A stretch of 64,000 bases of DNA from Micromonospora sp. R77 (GTDB lineage Bacteria; Actinomycetota; Actinomycetes; Mycobacteriales; Micromonosporaceae). Both the position numbers and the translations under genes were made by a program. Each line of letters starts with the position of its first letter. Position 1 is the first letter of the stretch. A model generated the notes under the pieces. It did not search any database, had not been told where the DNA came from, and worked only from the letters and a program-made list of their open reading frames with translations. The stretch is taken from NCBI RefSeq assembly GCF_022747945.1, contig NZ_JALDST010000001.1:558001-622000 (forward strand), written 5' to 3'. Of the stretch, positions 36,398-46,116 are shown in pieces.

Positions 36398-36850
36398 ATG
36401 GCGGGCATCATGCTGCGCAGCACCGCGTTCACCGACCACGACCTGCTGCCCGGACGTTTCGCCCGGGACGGCGGGAACGTGTCACCACCGTTGCAGTGGG
36501 CGGACGTACCGGACTCGGCGGAGGAGTTGGTCCTGCTGGTCGAGGATCCGGACGCCGGCCGGGAGCCGTTCCTGCACTGGCTGGTCACCGGGATCTCCCC
36601 CGACTCGGGCGAGGTCCCCGAGGGCAGCACGCCGCCGGGCGGCCAGGAGTGGCCGAACAGCTTCGGCGAGCGCGGCTGGAGCGGGCCGCAGCCGCCCCGC
36701 GGCGAGGAGGCCCACCGGTACTTCTTCCGCCTCTATGCCCTGGACCGGCCGCTCGAGCTGCCGGAGACGCCGCAGGCCGCCGACGTGCACCGGGCGATCG
36801 AGGAGCGGGAGATCGCCAGCGGCACCACGGTCGGCACGTACTTCCGCTGA
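36398..36850 (+). CDS. YbhB/YbcL family Raf-kinase-inhibitor-like (PEBP) protein
   Basis: 150 residues. The bacterial PEBP pattern is complete: RFARDGGNVSPPLQWADVPD, LVEDPDAGREPFLHWLVTGI, and HRYFFRLYALDRPLELPE. The ligand-pocket residues DPDA and the histidine in FLHW are present. Cytoplasmic, no signal. Function of bacterial family members is not settled. A hairpin at 36857-36874 follows. Confidence 0.92.
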   Translation: MAGIMLRSTAFTDHDLLPGRFARDGGNVSPPLQWADVPDSAEELVLLVEDPDAGREPFLHWLVTGISPDSGEVPEGSTPPGGQEWPNSFGERGWSGPQPPRGEEAHRYFFRLYALDRPLELPETPQAADVHRAIEEREIASGTTVGTYFR

Positions 36851-36856
36851 TCAGAG

Positions 36857-36874
36857 CCGGCGGGTCACCGCCGG
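36857..36874. terminator. Hairpin between convergent PEBP and PAP2 genes
   Basis: CCGGCGG and CCGCCGG form a perfect 7-bp stem around GTCA in the 24-base gap between two converging stop codons. There is no T-run, as is common in actinobacteria. Confidence 0.5.
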
Positions 36875-37780
36875 TCAGCCCTTGACGCGGGGCACCAGGC
36901 GGTGCACCGACGTGAGGACCAGCGCGGCCACCACAGCCATCGCCCCGGCGATGCCGGCCGCGCTGCCCGCGTACCCGACGAGGAGCGGACGGCGGCCCAG
37001 CTCGGCCGCCGGGACGTCGCGCAGGTCGAGCAGCCAGGACAGGGCCAGCGCGGACGCGACGACCGCGAGCAGGCCGCCGACGCCGAGCACCGCCGCCGCG
37101 ATCCGGTGCGAGTCGGCCGACGACACCTGGGCCCGTTCCCGCTGGAAGACCAGCAGGACCAGGCCGGCCAGCGCGGCCCAGACGCCGACCACGAGGAAGG
37201 CCGCCACGGCGTCGCTGGGCCGGTGCCAGCCGGCGGAGAGGGTGGCCACCCCGGCGGCCGCCGCGTACGCCACGCCGAGGAAGGCGCCGAGCACCCGCAC
37301 CTTGCGGGGCAGCACGAGGATCAGGGCCACGGCGACCGAGGCCGCGATGGCGGTGTGCCCGCTGGGCAGGCTGTTGCCGGCCGCCGCCCGCTCCGGGTCG
37401 ACCCCGAAGTCGGGCCGGGTGAGCACGTACTTGAGCAGTTGGGTGGTGACGTTCGCGCCGGCGATCAGCAACGTGGCGGTCACCGCGAGGGCCTTGCGGC
37501 CCCGGATCAGCGCGATGAAGCCGATCACCGCGGTCGCCGCCAGCAGCGACACCACCGACATGGCGTTGAGGATGCGGTTGACCGGCCCGTCGATGGTGTC
37601 CTGCCCGATCCGGTTGCCGGTCAGCGCGACCGTGTCGAGCCACTGGCCCACCTCGGTGTGCAGGGCGAACCGCCACACCACCAGGAACGCGGCCGTCTGG
37701 ACCAGGGCCAGTACGACCAACCAGACTGCCGTCCAACCCCTTGCCGTCTCCCGCACCCGCACACCGTAGCGGGGTGTCAC
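36875..37780 (-). CDS. PAP2-family phosphatase, membrane protein
   Basis: 301 residues. The three phosphatase motifs are present: KYVLTRPD (C1), NSLPSGHTA (C2) and AGWHRPSDA (C3), with the catalytic histidines in C2 and C3. At least six membrane helices surround them (WLVVLALVQTAAFLVVWRFA, VVSLLAATAVIGFIALI). After C3 there are three further helices and a short tail, longer than minimal PAP2 enzymes. Likely substrates are lipid phosphates such as undecaprenyl or phosphatidate (family knowledge). Divergent from the alginate lyase gene; a CebR-like core palindrome lies 75 bases upstream of its start. Confidence 0.9.
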   Translation of the reverse strand: MTPRYGVRVRETARGWTAVWLVVLALVQTAAFLVVWRFALHTEVGQWLDTVALTGNRIGQDTIDGPVNRILNAMSVVSLLAATAVIGFIALIRGRKALAVTATLLIAGANVTTQLLKYVLTRPDFGVDPERAAAGNSLPSGHTAIAASVAVALILVLPRKVRVLGAFLGVAYAAAAGVATLSAGWHRPSDAVAAFLVVGVWAALAGLVLLVFQRERAQVSSADSHRIAAAVLGVGGLLAVVASALALSWLLDLRDVPAAELGRRPLLVGYAGSAAGIAGAMAVVAALVLTSVHRLVPRVKG

Positions 37781-37854
37781 CGGTTCCGCTCAGGCCGGGG
37801 CGGCTTCCGGGACGGATCGGTGCGGCCGGCCTCGATCGGGTGCGCCTCCGGTCG

Positions 37855-37866
37855 GGGAGCGCTCCC
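37855..37866. promoter_or_regulatory. CebR-like palindrome core between PAP2 and alginate lyase genes
   Basis: GGGAGCGCTCCC is the perfect 12-base core of the LacI-family CebR operator type (TGGGAGCGCTCCCA). It is 75 bases before PAP2 and 162 bases before the alginate lyase. The flanking T and A of the consensus are missing, so it is weaker evidence than the sites near GH48 and GH1. Confidence 0.4.
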
Positions 37867-38027
37867 GGCCGGGCGGCCCACCGGAGCGCCGTCGCGGCCT
37901 CCCGAACTGACCGACCACTCAGGACATTTCTCGCCCGGGCATTGACGGCGACAAACGCGGATCTTATGTTCACCCGGCACCAGTGCGATCTAGCTCACAT
38001 ACAGGAACTTCTCCGCGAAGGACACCC

Positions 38028-39170
38028 ATGCGACGTACCCTCGCAGCCGCCGTACCGCTGGCGCTCCTCGCCGCCGGTCTGGCCGCCGCTCCCGCCGCGG
38101 CCGCCACCAGCCTGCCGGTCGGCGGCGTCATCGCCAGCTCGGACGACGGCAACGTCCCGGCGAACACCCTCGACGGTGATCTCGCCACCCGCTGGTCGGC
38201 CCAGGGCTCCGGCTCCTGGATCCGCTACGACCTCGGTGCCGCCACCACGGTCGGCTCGATCGCCCTGGCCTGGTACAAGGGCAACGAACGGACCAGCAGC
38301 TTCGCCGTGCAGACCTCCACCGACGCCGCCTCCTGGACCACCGTCGTGGGCCAGCGCAACAGCAGCGGAACCAGCCTCCAGTTGGAGACCTACGACTTCA
38401 CCGACCGCGCGGCCCGGTACGTGCGGGTGGTCGGCTACGGCAACCCGATCAACGACTGGACCAGCATCACCGAGACCCGGATCTACGGCGCGGACGGCAG
38501 TGGCTGCGCGGTCCCCGCCGACGTGCTGAACCTGACCAACTGGAAGGTCACCCTGCCCACCGGGCCGGCCGAGGACCCGGACACGATCACCCAGCCCACC
38601 CTGGACGGCTTCCAGGCCTCCCCGTGGTTCGTCACGGCGGCCTCCTGCTCCGCCGTGCGGTTCCGGGCGGCGGTCAACGGCACCACCACCAGCGGCTCCG
38701 GCTACCCCCGCTCGGAGCTGCGGGAGATGACCGGCAACGGCACCAGCAACGCGAGCTGGTCGTCCACCTCCGGCACCCACACGATGACGTTCGAGGAGGC
38801 GTTCACCGCCCTGCCGGCGACCAAGCCGCACCTGGTCGGCGCGCAGATCCACGACGCCAACGACGACATCACGGTGTTCCGGCTGGAGGGCACGAACCTC
38901 TACGTCACCAACGGCGACAACGCCCACTACAAGCTGGTCACCGGCAGCTACCAGCTCGGCACCCGCTACCGGGGTAGGTTCGTGGTCAGCGGCGGGCAGG
39001 TCAAGGTCTACTTCAACGACGTGCTCCAGGCGACCATCACCCGCAGCTTCTCCGGCGCCTACTTCAAGGCCGGCGCGTACACCCAGGCGAACTGCACCAA
39101 CTCCTCACCGTGCAGCGACAGCAACTACGGCCAGACGCTGATCTACGCCCTCTCGGTCACCCATTCCTGA
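38028..39170 (+). CDS. Secreted polysaccharide lyase family 7 (alginate lyase) with CBM32
   Basis: 380 residues from ATG 38028, preceded by GAAGGA. The signal peptide RRTLAAAVPLALLAAGLAAA is cleaved near residue 27. Residues about 30-160 form an F5/8 type C (CBM32-like) module: GVIASSDDGNVPANTLDGDL and RYVRVVGYGNPINDWTSITE. The catalytic PL7 jelly roll follows with the three family motifs RSELREM, GAQIHD and YFKAGAYTQ. The QIH type usually goes with polyG or polyMG cleavage. It has its own terminator at 39186. Extracellular degradation of alginate or a related uronate polymer. Confidence 0.92.
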   Translation: MRRTLAAAVPLALLAAGLAAAPAAAATSLPVGGVIASSDDGNVPANTLDGDLATRWSAQGSGSWIRYDLGAATTVGSIALAWYKGNERTSSFAVQTSTDAASWTTVVGQRNSSGTSLQLETYDFTDRAARYVRVVGYGNPINDWTSITETRIYGADGSGCAVPADVLNLTNWKVTLPTGPAEDPDTITQPTLDGFQASPWFVTAASCSAVRFRAAVNGTTTSGSGYPRSELREMTGNGTSNASWSSTSGTHTMTFEEAFTALPATKPHLVGAQIHDANDDITVFRLEGTNLYVTNGDNAHYKLVTGSYQLGTRYRGRFVVSGGQVKVYFNDVLQATITRSFSGAYFKAGAYTQANCTNSSPCSDSNYGQTLIYALSVTHS

Positions 39171-39185
39171 CCCGAGCCGACCGAC

Positions 39186-39224
39186 CCGATCGGGGCCACC
39201 CCACCCGTGGGCGGCCCCGATCGG
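39186..39224 (+). terminator. Terminator hairpin after the alginate lyase
   Basis: CCGATCGGGGCC at 39186-39197 pairs perfectly with 39213-39224 (12 bp), 15 bases after the stop, followed by CGTTTCCC. Confidence 0.65.
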
Positions 39225-39383
39225 CGTTTCCCGGTCTTCCCCGCCGCGCAGCGTCCCGGCAGGTGGCGAGCGGGTCACCGGGTCCGGCGCGAGGAGGGCG
39301 TGGGCGGTGTCGGTCGGCCGCGACCGGGTGGGCGGTCGGTACCGTGCAGCCGGGAACCCACACCGTGACCGGCAGGAGGCGAC

Positions 39384-40117
39384 GTGACCGGCACCGCACC
39401 AGGGCGGACACCGCCCGCCGACCCACCGGCGACGGAGTCCCTGGCGGACCTCCTCGGCGGGCGACGCGGGGCGGTCGACGCGACCGTGCCGCCGGTGGCG
39501 TTCGCGGTCGGCTGGCTGGCCGCCGGACTGTGGGGCGGGGTGGCCGCGGCGGTGCTGACCGGCCCGCGGTGGCGGGCTGGCGGCTGCGGCGCGGGGACCG
39601 GCCGCGTTCGGTGCTGCTCGGGCTGCTCGCGGTCTGCCTGGCCGCGCTGGTCGCGTTGCGCACCGGCCGGGCCGGCGACTTCTTCCTGGTGCAGCTGGTG
39701 TCGAACGCGGCGAGCGCGCTGGCCTGGCTGGTGAGCATCGTGGTGCGCTGGCCGCTGCTCGGGGTGGTCGTCGGCACGGCACTGGGGCAGCGGGGCCGCT
39801 GGCGGCGGGACCCGGCGCTGCTGGCCGCCTATGCCCGGGGCAGTTGGGTGTGGGCGGCGACCTATCTGCTGCGGGTGGCGGTCTTCCTGCCGCTCTGGCT
39901 GGCCGGCCAGGTGGTCCCGCTGGTGGTGGCCCGGGTGGCGCTGACCTGGCCACTGGTGGCGTCGGCGCTCGCGCTGAGCTGGCTGGTGATCCGGCGGTCG
40001 CTGCCGGCCGGGCATCCGGGCCTGCGGCATCCGGTGTCGCCGGTCGGGTCGGACGGCGGACCGGGTGACCGCGGACCGGGCAACGGCGGAGCGGACAGCG
40101 AGGGGCCGGGAAATTAG
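39384..40117 (+). CDS. DUF3159 membrane protein, one frameshift
   Basis: The first frame opens at ATG/GTG near 39384 with ESLADLLGGRRGAVDATVPP and VAFAVGWLAAGLWGGVAAAV, the usual DUF3159 N-terminus. At about 39565-39580 the reading must change frame to continue as AGWRLRRGDRPRSVLLGLLA. The body follows: LRTGRAGDFFLVQLVSNAAS, WPLLGVVVGTALGQRGRW and YARGSWVWAATYLLRVAVFL. About six membrane helices are predicted. The break falls in a GC-rich run and nothing else is degraded, so a sequence error is likely. Function unknown. Confidence 0.75.
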
Positions 40118-40119
40118 GA

Positions 40120-40149
40120 GAGAGGCCGCCACGGGGGGAGCGGCCTCTC
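40120..40149 (+). terminator. Terminator hairpin after DUF3159 gene
   Basis: GAGAGGCCGC and GCGGCCTCTC pair over 10 bp around a 10-base loop, three bases after the stop. Confidence 0.6.
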
Positions 40150-40358
40150 CGGTGAATTACGTTACTCCGTCCGCGCCCCGGGTGTGATCCCGTGGCGGCC
40201 CGAATTTCAAGGGCTTTTTCGCGGCACGCTCGACTCTGGACTTCGGTGGTGGACCGACCGTTCCGCTGCGTCGGCCGGAACGGCCGGCCCACCCGGCCCG
40301 ACCGTGGGAGTCAGGCCGTCCACCGACCGGGCTCTCCGTTCCCCCAGACCCGGTCGGT

Positions 40359-40392
40359 CTCCGGACGGGCGGGTGCCCCCGCCCGTCCGGAG
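40359..40392 (-). terminator. Terminator hairpin of the GH48 gene
   Basis: CTCCGGACGGGCGGG and its exact complement form a 15-bp stem with a TGCC loop, nine bases beyond the GH48 stop. It is the strongest stem in this part of the window. Confidence 0.7.
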
Positions 40393-40400
40393 AAGTCGCC

Positions 40401-43307
40401 TCAGCCGTTGGGGAACAGGTTGCCGTAGTCGGCGTACGCCATGGCGACGTCGGCCTGGGCCCAGAAGCGGTGGTAGTTGAAGGTCGGCTCCGGGCCGCCC
40501 TTCAGGTAGGCGTCCACCTTGGGCCAGTCCGGGTCGTTCTTGTAGAACGACCGGATGTCCAGGAAGCTCTTGCCGGCGGCGATGGCGTCACCGTTCGGCA
40601 TCTTCCCGGTCCAGCCGGCCGGGACGTAGAGCCCCTGCCCGTCGGCGGCGTTGTAGACGTCGTCGAAGCGCTTGTAGTCGCCACGCTTCTCCGTGGTGGA
40701 CACGCCCTTGGCGTCGCTGGCCGCGGAGAGCGCGTCCAGCAGGCCCTTGGCGGTGTTCTTGGCCGCCACGTTGCCCGACTTGGCCGCGTACGCGATCAGG
40801 GTCCGGGCGTAGGCGGCGGCGACGCCGACGTCCTGGCCCTTCACCGTCACCTCGACGTGCAGGTTGGTGTTCGGCTGCGGGCTGGTCGGGTTCCAGTTCG
40901 CGGGCTGGCCGGTCCACTTCATGTCCGACGGGATGGACCAGTTGGTGCCGACCGTGGTGTTGGCGATGGCCCACGGCACCCACTTGTCCAGCAGCGCCTT
41001 GGCCTTCGCGTTGCCGGTCTGCAGGTACAGCTCGGCGATCCGCTGCATCGACCACGCCTGCATGCCGAACCACTGGTTCGACGGCGGGTCGTTGTAGACC
41101 GGGTCGACGTCGTAGTACATGCCGTAGAAGGTGGCGGTGCCGGCCGGCGGCTGGGCGTAGCTGCCGTCCCAGCTGTTGGTGGCGCCACCGGCGATGCCGC
41201 CCTCGGCGGACTGCAGCCAGGTGTAGAACTCCAGCTGCCGGTCGAAGCTCTTCTGCCAGTCCGCGGTCGCGGTGGGCGACTTGGGCTTGAGCTCCGGCAC
41301 GTTGGTCAGCGCCCAGGCCGCGAGCGGGTTCTGGTAGCCGAAGTGGTTGTGGCTGGAGCCGATCCGCCAGGACCAGTTCTGCTGCGGGTCGTACGCGCCA
41401 CCCCAGGCGTAGTACCAGGACATCAGGTAGTGCGCCGAGTCCTTGCCGCTGCCGGCCGGGCAGGTGGCGGCGCCGACGCAGTTGCCGATCTTCTTGAAGT
41501 ACTTGTCGAACATCGCGTACCGCAGGTAGTCACCCATCTTGGCGGCCTTCGCCACGGTGGCCGCGACGTCGGCCTCCTTGCCCTGCGCCTTGGCCCAGGT
41601 CAGCGCCCAGTACGCGGCCTGCACGGCGCGGGCGTCGGCGTCCGGGGCGTCGGTGTACTTCCACTGCTTCGCCGGGGCGTTGGACTCCTTGACGAACAGG
41701 TCGAGGTAGCCGTACTGGCCGCCGTGCTTGAACGTGTCGCAGGACGGCTGCGGCACGGTCTCCCACACCGACTCCTGGGTGCCCCGCTGGAAGGTGTTGA
41801 TGTACGCCGGCTTGGTGGTGCCGTCGCCGCAGTGGCCGAAGCCGTACGTGTTGTCGACGTCCATCAGCCAGTGCATGCCGTAGATGTCGCCGGTGCCGTA
41901 GGTGGACTGGAGCTCGGCGCGCAGCGGGTCCTGGCCGACCGGCACCGACGGCTGGAGGGCCGACGGGTACTGGCTGGGCAGGTTGTACTCGGCGGCGTAC
42001 TGGGCGGTGCCCGGGGCGCCGGCGGTGGGCTGGTCGGCGTGCGACGGGATGATGTACTTCTCCATCACCGTCCAGGCGTTGTTGAACGGGGCCCAGTTCT
42101 GGGTCACCCGGCCGTACTGGGCCTCCAGCCAGAGCCAGAAGCTGAACGCCTCCGACGTGGTCTCGTGGCCGTGGTCGGGCGCCTCGACGATCAGCGTCTC
42201 CACCGAGTGGTACGGCACGCCCTCGGGGCTGAAGTACCCCGAGTTCTTGATCTTGCCGTACTGGTCGAGGAACTTCTTGATGTACGCGTTGTCCCCGCCC
42301 GGGGTGTCGTTGTCGGCCTCGGTGGCGACGACGGCCAGCGGCGCGAAGCCGGTGGCCGAGGCGGTGACCGTGGCGGTGCCACCGACGGTGTCGGCGTCCT
42401 CGGCCGCGGCGACCGTGGCGGAGACCCCGGTGCTCCAGTTGCTCGGGGTGAGCGTCAGGGTCGTCGGGGAGACCGTGACGTCGCTGTCCCCGGTGACGGC
42501 GAGGGTGACCGGGACGTTCGCGGTCGGCGCGGCGCTGAGGGTGTACTTCACCGTGGCGGTGCCGCCCTCGGGGACGGTCACGGCCGACGGGGTGGCGATC
42601 AGCTTCGGACCGGTGGCCGGGTTGACCGTGAAGGACTTCTCGGCAATCGCCGTGGCACCCGCGTTGTCGTACGCCTTGGCCTGCACGGTGTAGCTGCCGG
42701 CGGGCAGGTCCAGCAGGTCGTAGCCGTACGGGGCGGTGGTGTCGGTGTTGACCAGCAGGCCGTTGCGGTAGAACTCGACCTTGCTGATCGTGCCGTCCGG
42801 GTCGCTGGCGGTGGCGGTCAGCGGCACGTCGGCGGGGGCCTCGAACGGCCCGGCCGGCACCCCGAGGGAGACCGTCGGCAGCTGGTTGGTCGGCGCGCCG
42901 TTGCAGGCGACCCCGTTGAGAGTGAAGGCGGAGGGCTTCGGGTTGGACCCGCTGTAGACGCCCTGGAAGCCGATGTCGGTGCTGGCGCCGGTGGCGAGGG
43001 AGCCGTTCCACGACTCGTTGGTCGCGGTCACCTCGGTGCCGGACTGGCTCCACTTGGCCGACCAGCCGTAGGTGACCTTCTGGGTGCTGTTGCCGAAGTT
43101 CCACTTCAGCGTCCAGCCGTTGAGGGCGTCACCCAGGTTCTTGACGGTGACGTTGGCGGTGAAGCCGCCACCCCAGTCGTTGGGCGCGTACACCACGTCG
43201 CAGGCAGGGGCGGCCTGCGCGGCGCCCGCCGGCAGGGCGACCCCGCCGATGGCGAGGGTGGTGGCGGCGAGCATCGCCGTACGGCGACGTCTTGCCAGGA
43301 GTCTCAT
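40401..43307 (-). CDS. Secreted GH48 cellobiohydrolase with CBM2 and Ig/Calx-type modules
   Basis: 968 residues from ATG 43307. The signal peptide [20 protein letters not shown] ends at AQAAP. A CBM2 cellulose-binding module follows ([20 protein letters not shown]... [18 protein letters not shown]). Then come a Big/Ig-like module ([20 protein letters not shown]) and a Calx-beta-like module ([20 protein letters not shown]). The GH48 catalytic domain is about residues 325-968, with [19 protein letters not shown] carrying the proposed acid glutamate and [13 protein letters not shown] in the tunnel. GH48 enzymes release cellobiose processively from reducing ends of cellulose. Two CebR-like operators lie 216 and 326 bases upstream, implying cellobiose-responsive repression (inference). 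Confidence 0.94.
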   Translation of the reverse strand: MRLLARRRRTAMLAATTLAIGGVALPAGAAQAAPACDVVYAPNDWGGGFTANVTVKNLGDALNGWTLKWNFGNSTQKVTYGWSAKWSQSGTEVTATNESWNGSLATGASTDIGFQGVYSGSNPKPSAFTLNGVACNGAPTNQLPTVSLGVPAGPFEAPADVPLTATASDPDGTISKVEFYRNGLLVNTDTTAPYGYDLLDLPAGSYTVQAKAYDNAGATAIAEKSFTVNPATGPKLIATPSAVTVPEGGTATVKYTLSAAPTANVPVTLAVTGDSDVTVSPTTLTLTPSNWSTGVSATVAAAEDADTVGGTATVTASATGFAPLAVVATEADNDTPGGDNAYIKKFLDQYGKIKNSGYFSPEGVPYHSVETLIVEAPDHGHETTSEAFSFWLWLEAQYGRVTQNWAPFNNAWTVMEKYIIPSHADQPTAGAPGTAQYAAEYNLPSQYPSALQPSVPVGQDPLRAELQSTYGTGDIYGMHWLMDVDNTYGFGHCGDGTTKPAYINTFQRGTQESVWETVPQPSCDTFKHGGQYGYLDLFVKESNAPAKQWKYTDAPDADARAVQAAYWALTWAKAQGKEADVAATVAKAAKMGDYLRYAMFDKYFKKIGNCVGAATCPAGSGKDSAHYLMSWYYAWGGAYDPQQNWSWRIGSSHNHFGYQNPLAAWALTNVPELKPKSPTATADWQKSFDRQLEFYTWLQSAEGGIAGGATNSWDGSYAQPPAGTATFYGMYYDVDPVYNDPPSNQWFGMQAWSMQRIAELYLQTGNAKAKALLDKWVPWAIANTTVGTNWSIPSDMKWTGQPANWNPTSPQPNTNLHVEVTVKGQDVGVAAAYARTLIAYAAKSGNVAAKNTAKGLLDALSAASDAKGVSTTEKRGDYKRFDDVYNAADGQGLYVPAGWTGKMPNGDAIAAGKSFLDIRSFYKNDPDWPKVDAYLKGGPEPTFNYHRFWAQADVAMAYADYGNLFPNG

Positions 43308-43522
43308 CTGCGCGGTGTCTCCTCGGACCAGGCCGGGAACCGTACGGGTCCCGGCGGGGCGCCTCCACGTGGCGACGGGGCACACGGGGGGACGGAAGCG
43401 CCCGGGAAAAGGTCGACCCCCGGCCGTGCCGGGGTCGGGGTGCCGCACCGGACGGACCGGTTGCCCTCGGCGACCCACGCTCGCGCGTTCTGGCTCCGCT
43501 GCGTTGATTCGACAGTCTGCCA

Positions 43523-43536
43523 TGGAAGCGCTCCCA
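43523..43536. promoter_or_regulatory. CebR-like operator 1 (GH48 side)
   Basis: TGGAAGCGCTCCCA matches the CebR/LacI consensus TGGGAGCGCTCCCA at 13 of 14 positions. It lies 216 bases upstream of the GH48 start. Confidence 0.75.
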
Positions 43537-43632
43537 CGACAAGCACCATCGCGTTCAGGCACGTCCATGTTTCGATCTTGTTTTGGGGCTTTCACAAAGC
43601 CGTGACGGGCGTTACAGTCGCTGCATCGCCGA

Positions 43633-43646
43633 TGGGAGCGCTTCCA
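43633..43646. promoter_or_regulatory. CebR-like operator 2 (GH48 side)
   Basis: TGGGAGCGCTTCCA matches the same consensus at 13 of 14 positions. Its centre is 110 bases from operator 1, close to ten and a half helical turns, which would allow looping between bound dimers. Confidence 0.75.
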
Positions 43647-43855
43647 TCGACGGAGATGTACAGAGAAGATCGTTGCGGGCGTCCGCGCCCGCAACGCGCC
43701 AGCCAGAGGCTGACGACGGGCCAGCCCGGACGCCGCCGTCAGCCGTCACCCACCGGCATGGAGGGAGGTGGAACCAGAGCCACTCGCGTGGCCCGGCTCC
43801 CGCGCGACACGCACGGTTCGGACGCCAATTCCAGACGTGCGTGTGTGCATCACAG

Positions 43856-43888
43856 GTGGGGACGGGGGTTGCCCTCCCCCGTCCCCAC
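43856..43888. terminator. Strong hairpin inside the GH48-GH1 divergent region
   Basis: GTGGGGACGGGGG and its exact complement CCCCCGTCCCCAC form a 13-bp stem with a 7-base loop. It lies between two divergent genes where no annotated transcript needs to end. It may insulate the two promoters or end a short transcript. Confidence 0.5.
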
Positions 43889-44098
43889 ACTAAACCCCCG
43901 TTGTCGACGGGAAAAGAGGCCGACGGGTCAGGCGCGACGCGCCACCCGGCCGGCCTCGCTCGCTATCCGCACCATCCGCCGGCCCGCGGCGTTGCGCCGG
44001 CCGACGAACCCCTCTCCCCCGCCCCGGCCGCCGGGAACGGCCGGACCGCGCCCGGTCGCGGCCCGACGACACCGCGGCCGGCAGCGCCTGCCGTACGA

Positions 44099-44112
44099 TG
44101 GGAGCGCTCCCG
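44099..44112. promoter_or_regulatory. CebR-like operator 3 (GH1 promoter)
   Basis: TGGGAGCGCTCCCG matches the consensus at 13 of 14 positions and is 38 bases before the GH1 start, where a bound repressor would block transcription or initiation. Confidence 0.78.
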
Positions 44113-44149
44113 GCCGTCGGGTGGCCCCAATCCTCCGAGGAGAACGCCC

Positions 44150-45645
44150 ATGTCGATACTCACCCGACGGCGGTTGCTCCGCCGCGCCGCCCTCTCCGCC
44201 TGGCCGCTGGCGCGGCCCGCGCCGGACTCGCGGGTAGCGCGGCGGCCGCCGTCGTCGCCGCTGCCGCCACCGGCGGCTGCGAGAACACGCCCGACGCGGA
44301 CCGGGAGAGCAGCCCCGACCCGACCGGCCCGCTGCGCTTCCCCCCGGGCTTCGCCTGGGGCGCCGCCACGTCGGCGTACCAGATCGAGGGCGCGGCCAAG
44401 GAGGACGGCCGGGGTGAGTCGATCTGGGACACCTTCAGCCACACCCCCGGCCGCACCCGCAACGGCGACACCGGCGACGTCGCCGCCGACCACTACCACC
44501 GGTACCGCGACGACCTCGACCTGATGGCCGAGATCGGACTGCGCAGCTACCGGTTCTCCATCTCCTGGCCCCGGATCCAGGCCGACGGCGCGGGCAAGCC
44601 CAACCAGCGCGGCCTCGACTTCTACCGGCGGCTGGTCGACGGGCTGCACGAGCGGGGCATCGCCCCGATGGCCACCCTCTTCCACTGGGACCTGCCGCAG
44701 GCGTTGCAGGACGCCGGCGGCTGGGAGTCCCGGGACACCGCCCACCGCTTCGCCGACTACGCCGACGCGGTCTTCCGCGGCCTCGGCGACCAGGTGCCGG
44801 TCTGGCTCACCATCAACGAGCCCAAGACCGTGGTGCAGAACGGCTACCTGTGGGGACACCACGCCCCCGGCCGGCAGGACCCGCAGGCCGCCTACCTGGT
44901 CGCCCACCACCTCCAGCTCGCCCACGGCCTCGCCGTACGGGCGCTGCGGGCCACCGGCCAGGACGGCCGGATCGGTCCGGCGCTCAACCTGCACCCCTGC
45001 TACCCGGCCGACGACAGCCCCGAGGCCGCCACCGCCACCCGGCTCTACGACGGCTACGAGAACCGCCTCTATCTCGACCCGATCCTCAAGCGCGGCTACC
45101 CGCAGGACGTGCTGGCCGACCTCGGCCCGGACAGCCGGATGGTCAAGGGCATCCACGACGGCGACCTCGACGTCATCGCCAGCCCGGTCGACCTGCTCGC
45201 CGTGCAGTACTACACGCCGATCTACGTCACCGGTCAGGGCGACACGGTCCGCAAGTGGCCCACCTCGGAAGCGGAGTGGCAGCAGATCCACCCCGAGGGG
45301 ATGTACGACATCCTGACCCGGGTGACCCGCGACTACGGCCGGATCCCGATCACCATCACCGAGAACGGGCTGCCCTGCCCGGACACCCTCGGCGCCGACG
45401 GCACCGTCGACGACGCCGGCCGGGTCCGGTTCCTCCGCGACCACTTCGCCGCCGCGCACCGGGCCGTCGCCGACGGGGTGCCGCTGGAGAGCTACCACGT
45501 CTGGTCGCTGCTGGACAACTTCGAGTGGGCCGAGGGCTACGACCAGCGCTGGGGCCTGGTCTACGTGGACTACCCGACGCAGCGCCGGGTGCTCAAGCGC
45601 AGCGCCCACTGGTACCGGGACGTCATCCGCAACAACGGCCTCTGA
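44150..45645 (+). CDS. GH1 beta-glucosidase, exported, frameshift in the signal region
   Basis: The best start is ATG 44150 with GAGGAG eight bases before it. It opens a twin-arginine-type signal (MSILTRRRLLRRAALSA). At about 44190-44215 the reading must move one frame to continue AAGAARAGLAGSAAAAVVAA...TGGC, a hydrophobic core with a possible lipoprotein cysteine, and then the GH1 barrel. Catalytic motifs are intact: TINEP (acid/base) and ITENGLPC (nucleophile), with the usual FAWGAATSAYQIEGA opening and FEWAEGYDQRWGLV end. The enzyme would split cellobiose from GH48 action, outside or at the membrane. Without the frameshift, ATG 44098 is possible but overlaps the operator and has no ribosome site. 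Confidence 0.88.
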
Positions 45646-45653
45646 ACCCGCCA

Positions 45654-45687
45654 CGGGCCGGTCGGGACATCCACCCCGGCCGGCCCG
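45654..45687. terminator. Hairpin between convergent GH1 and roadblock genes
   Basis: CGGGCCGG and CCGGCCCG pair over 8 bp in the 48-base gap between two converging stop codons. Confidence 0.45.
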
Positions 45688-45693
45688 TACGCC

Positions 45694-46116
45694 TCAGCGG
45701 GGCAGCGCCTGCTGCAACTCGGCGCGCAGCGCCGGGGTGAGCATCTCACCGGCCTGCTTCGCCAGCCGCGCCATCTCGTAGCCCACCACGCCGATGTCCG
45801 CGTCGGCACCGGCCAGCGTGGCCAGGATCGAGCCGTCCCGGATCTGCATCACCAGGAAATAGCCCCGGCCCATCTCGACCACGGTCTGCTTGACGATGTC
45901 CCCGTCGAACATCTGCGCGGCCCCGGCCGTGATGGACATCAGCCCCGACGTCACGGCGGCCAGCTTGTCGGCGTGGTCGCGGGGCAGGTGGGCCGAGATC
46001 GCCACCAGCAGCCCGTCGGAGGAGACCACCACCGCGTGCGCCACCCCGGGAACCCGCTCGGCGAACGCGTTCACCAGCCAGCTCAGGTCCCGGGCCTCCT
46101 GACTCATCGTCATCAT
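45694..46116 (-). CDS. Roadblock/LC7-domain protein (conservon CvnB type)
   Basis: 140 residues from ATG 46116, preceded by GGAGG and overlapping the sensor-kinase stop (ATGA). The whole length is a roadblock fold: [40 protein letters not shown] and [20 protein letters not shown], ending [20 protein letters not shown]. In actinobacterial conservons this protein is encoded between the sensor (CvnA) and a DUF742 protein (CvnC), before a Ras-like GTPase (CvnD). Here nothing follows; the next gene is the convergent GH1. It probably regulates a GTPase encoded elsewhere (inference). Confidence 0.88.
   Translation of the reverse strand: MMTMSQEARDLSWLVNAFAERVPGVAHAVVVSSDGLLVAISAHLPRDHADKLAAVTSGLMSITAGAAQMFDGDIVKQTVVEMGRGYFLVMQIRDGSILATLAGADADIGVVGYEMARLAKQAGEMLTPALRAELQQALPR

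Larger units (their letters stand above)
43308..44149. other. 842-base divergent control region between GH48 and GH1
   Basis: No gene is supported. It contains the CebR-like palindromes at 43523, 43633 and 44099 and a strong hairpin at 43856. Short open frames in it have no motif and weak ribosome sites. Coding and regulatory content seems limited to these sites. Confidence 0.6.

Noticed and set aside
37983..38027. An upstream start for the alginate lyase
   Set aside because: ATG 38028 has a ribosome site and directly begins a standard signal peptide.
40470..44237. A 1255-residue plus-strand frame opposite GH48
   Set aside because: Low-complexity Val/Gly/Arg sequence, no motif or ribosome site; the GH48 gene is certain.
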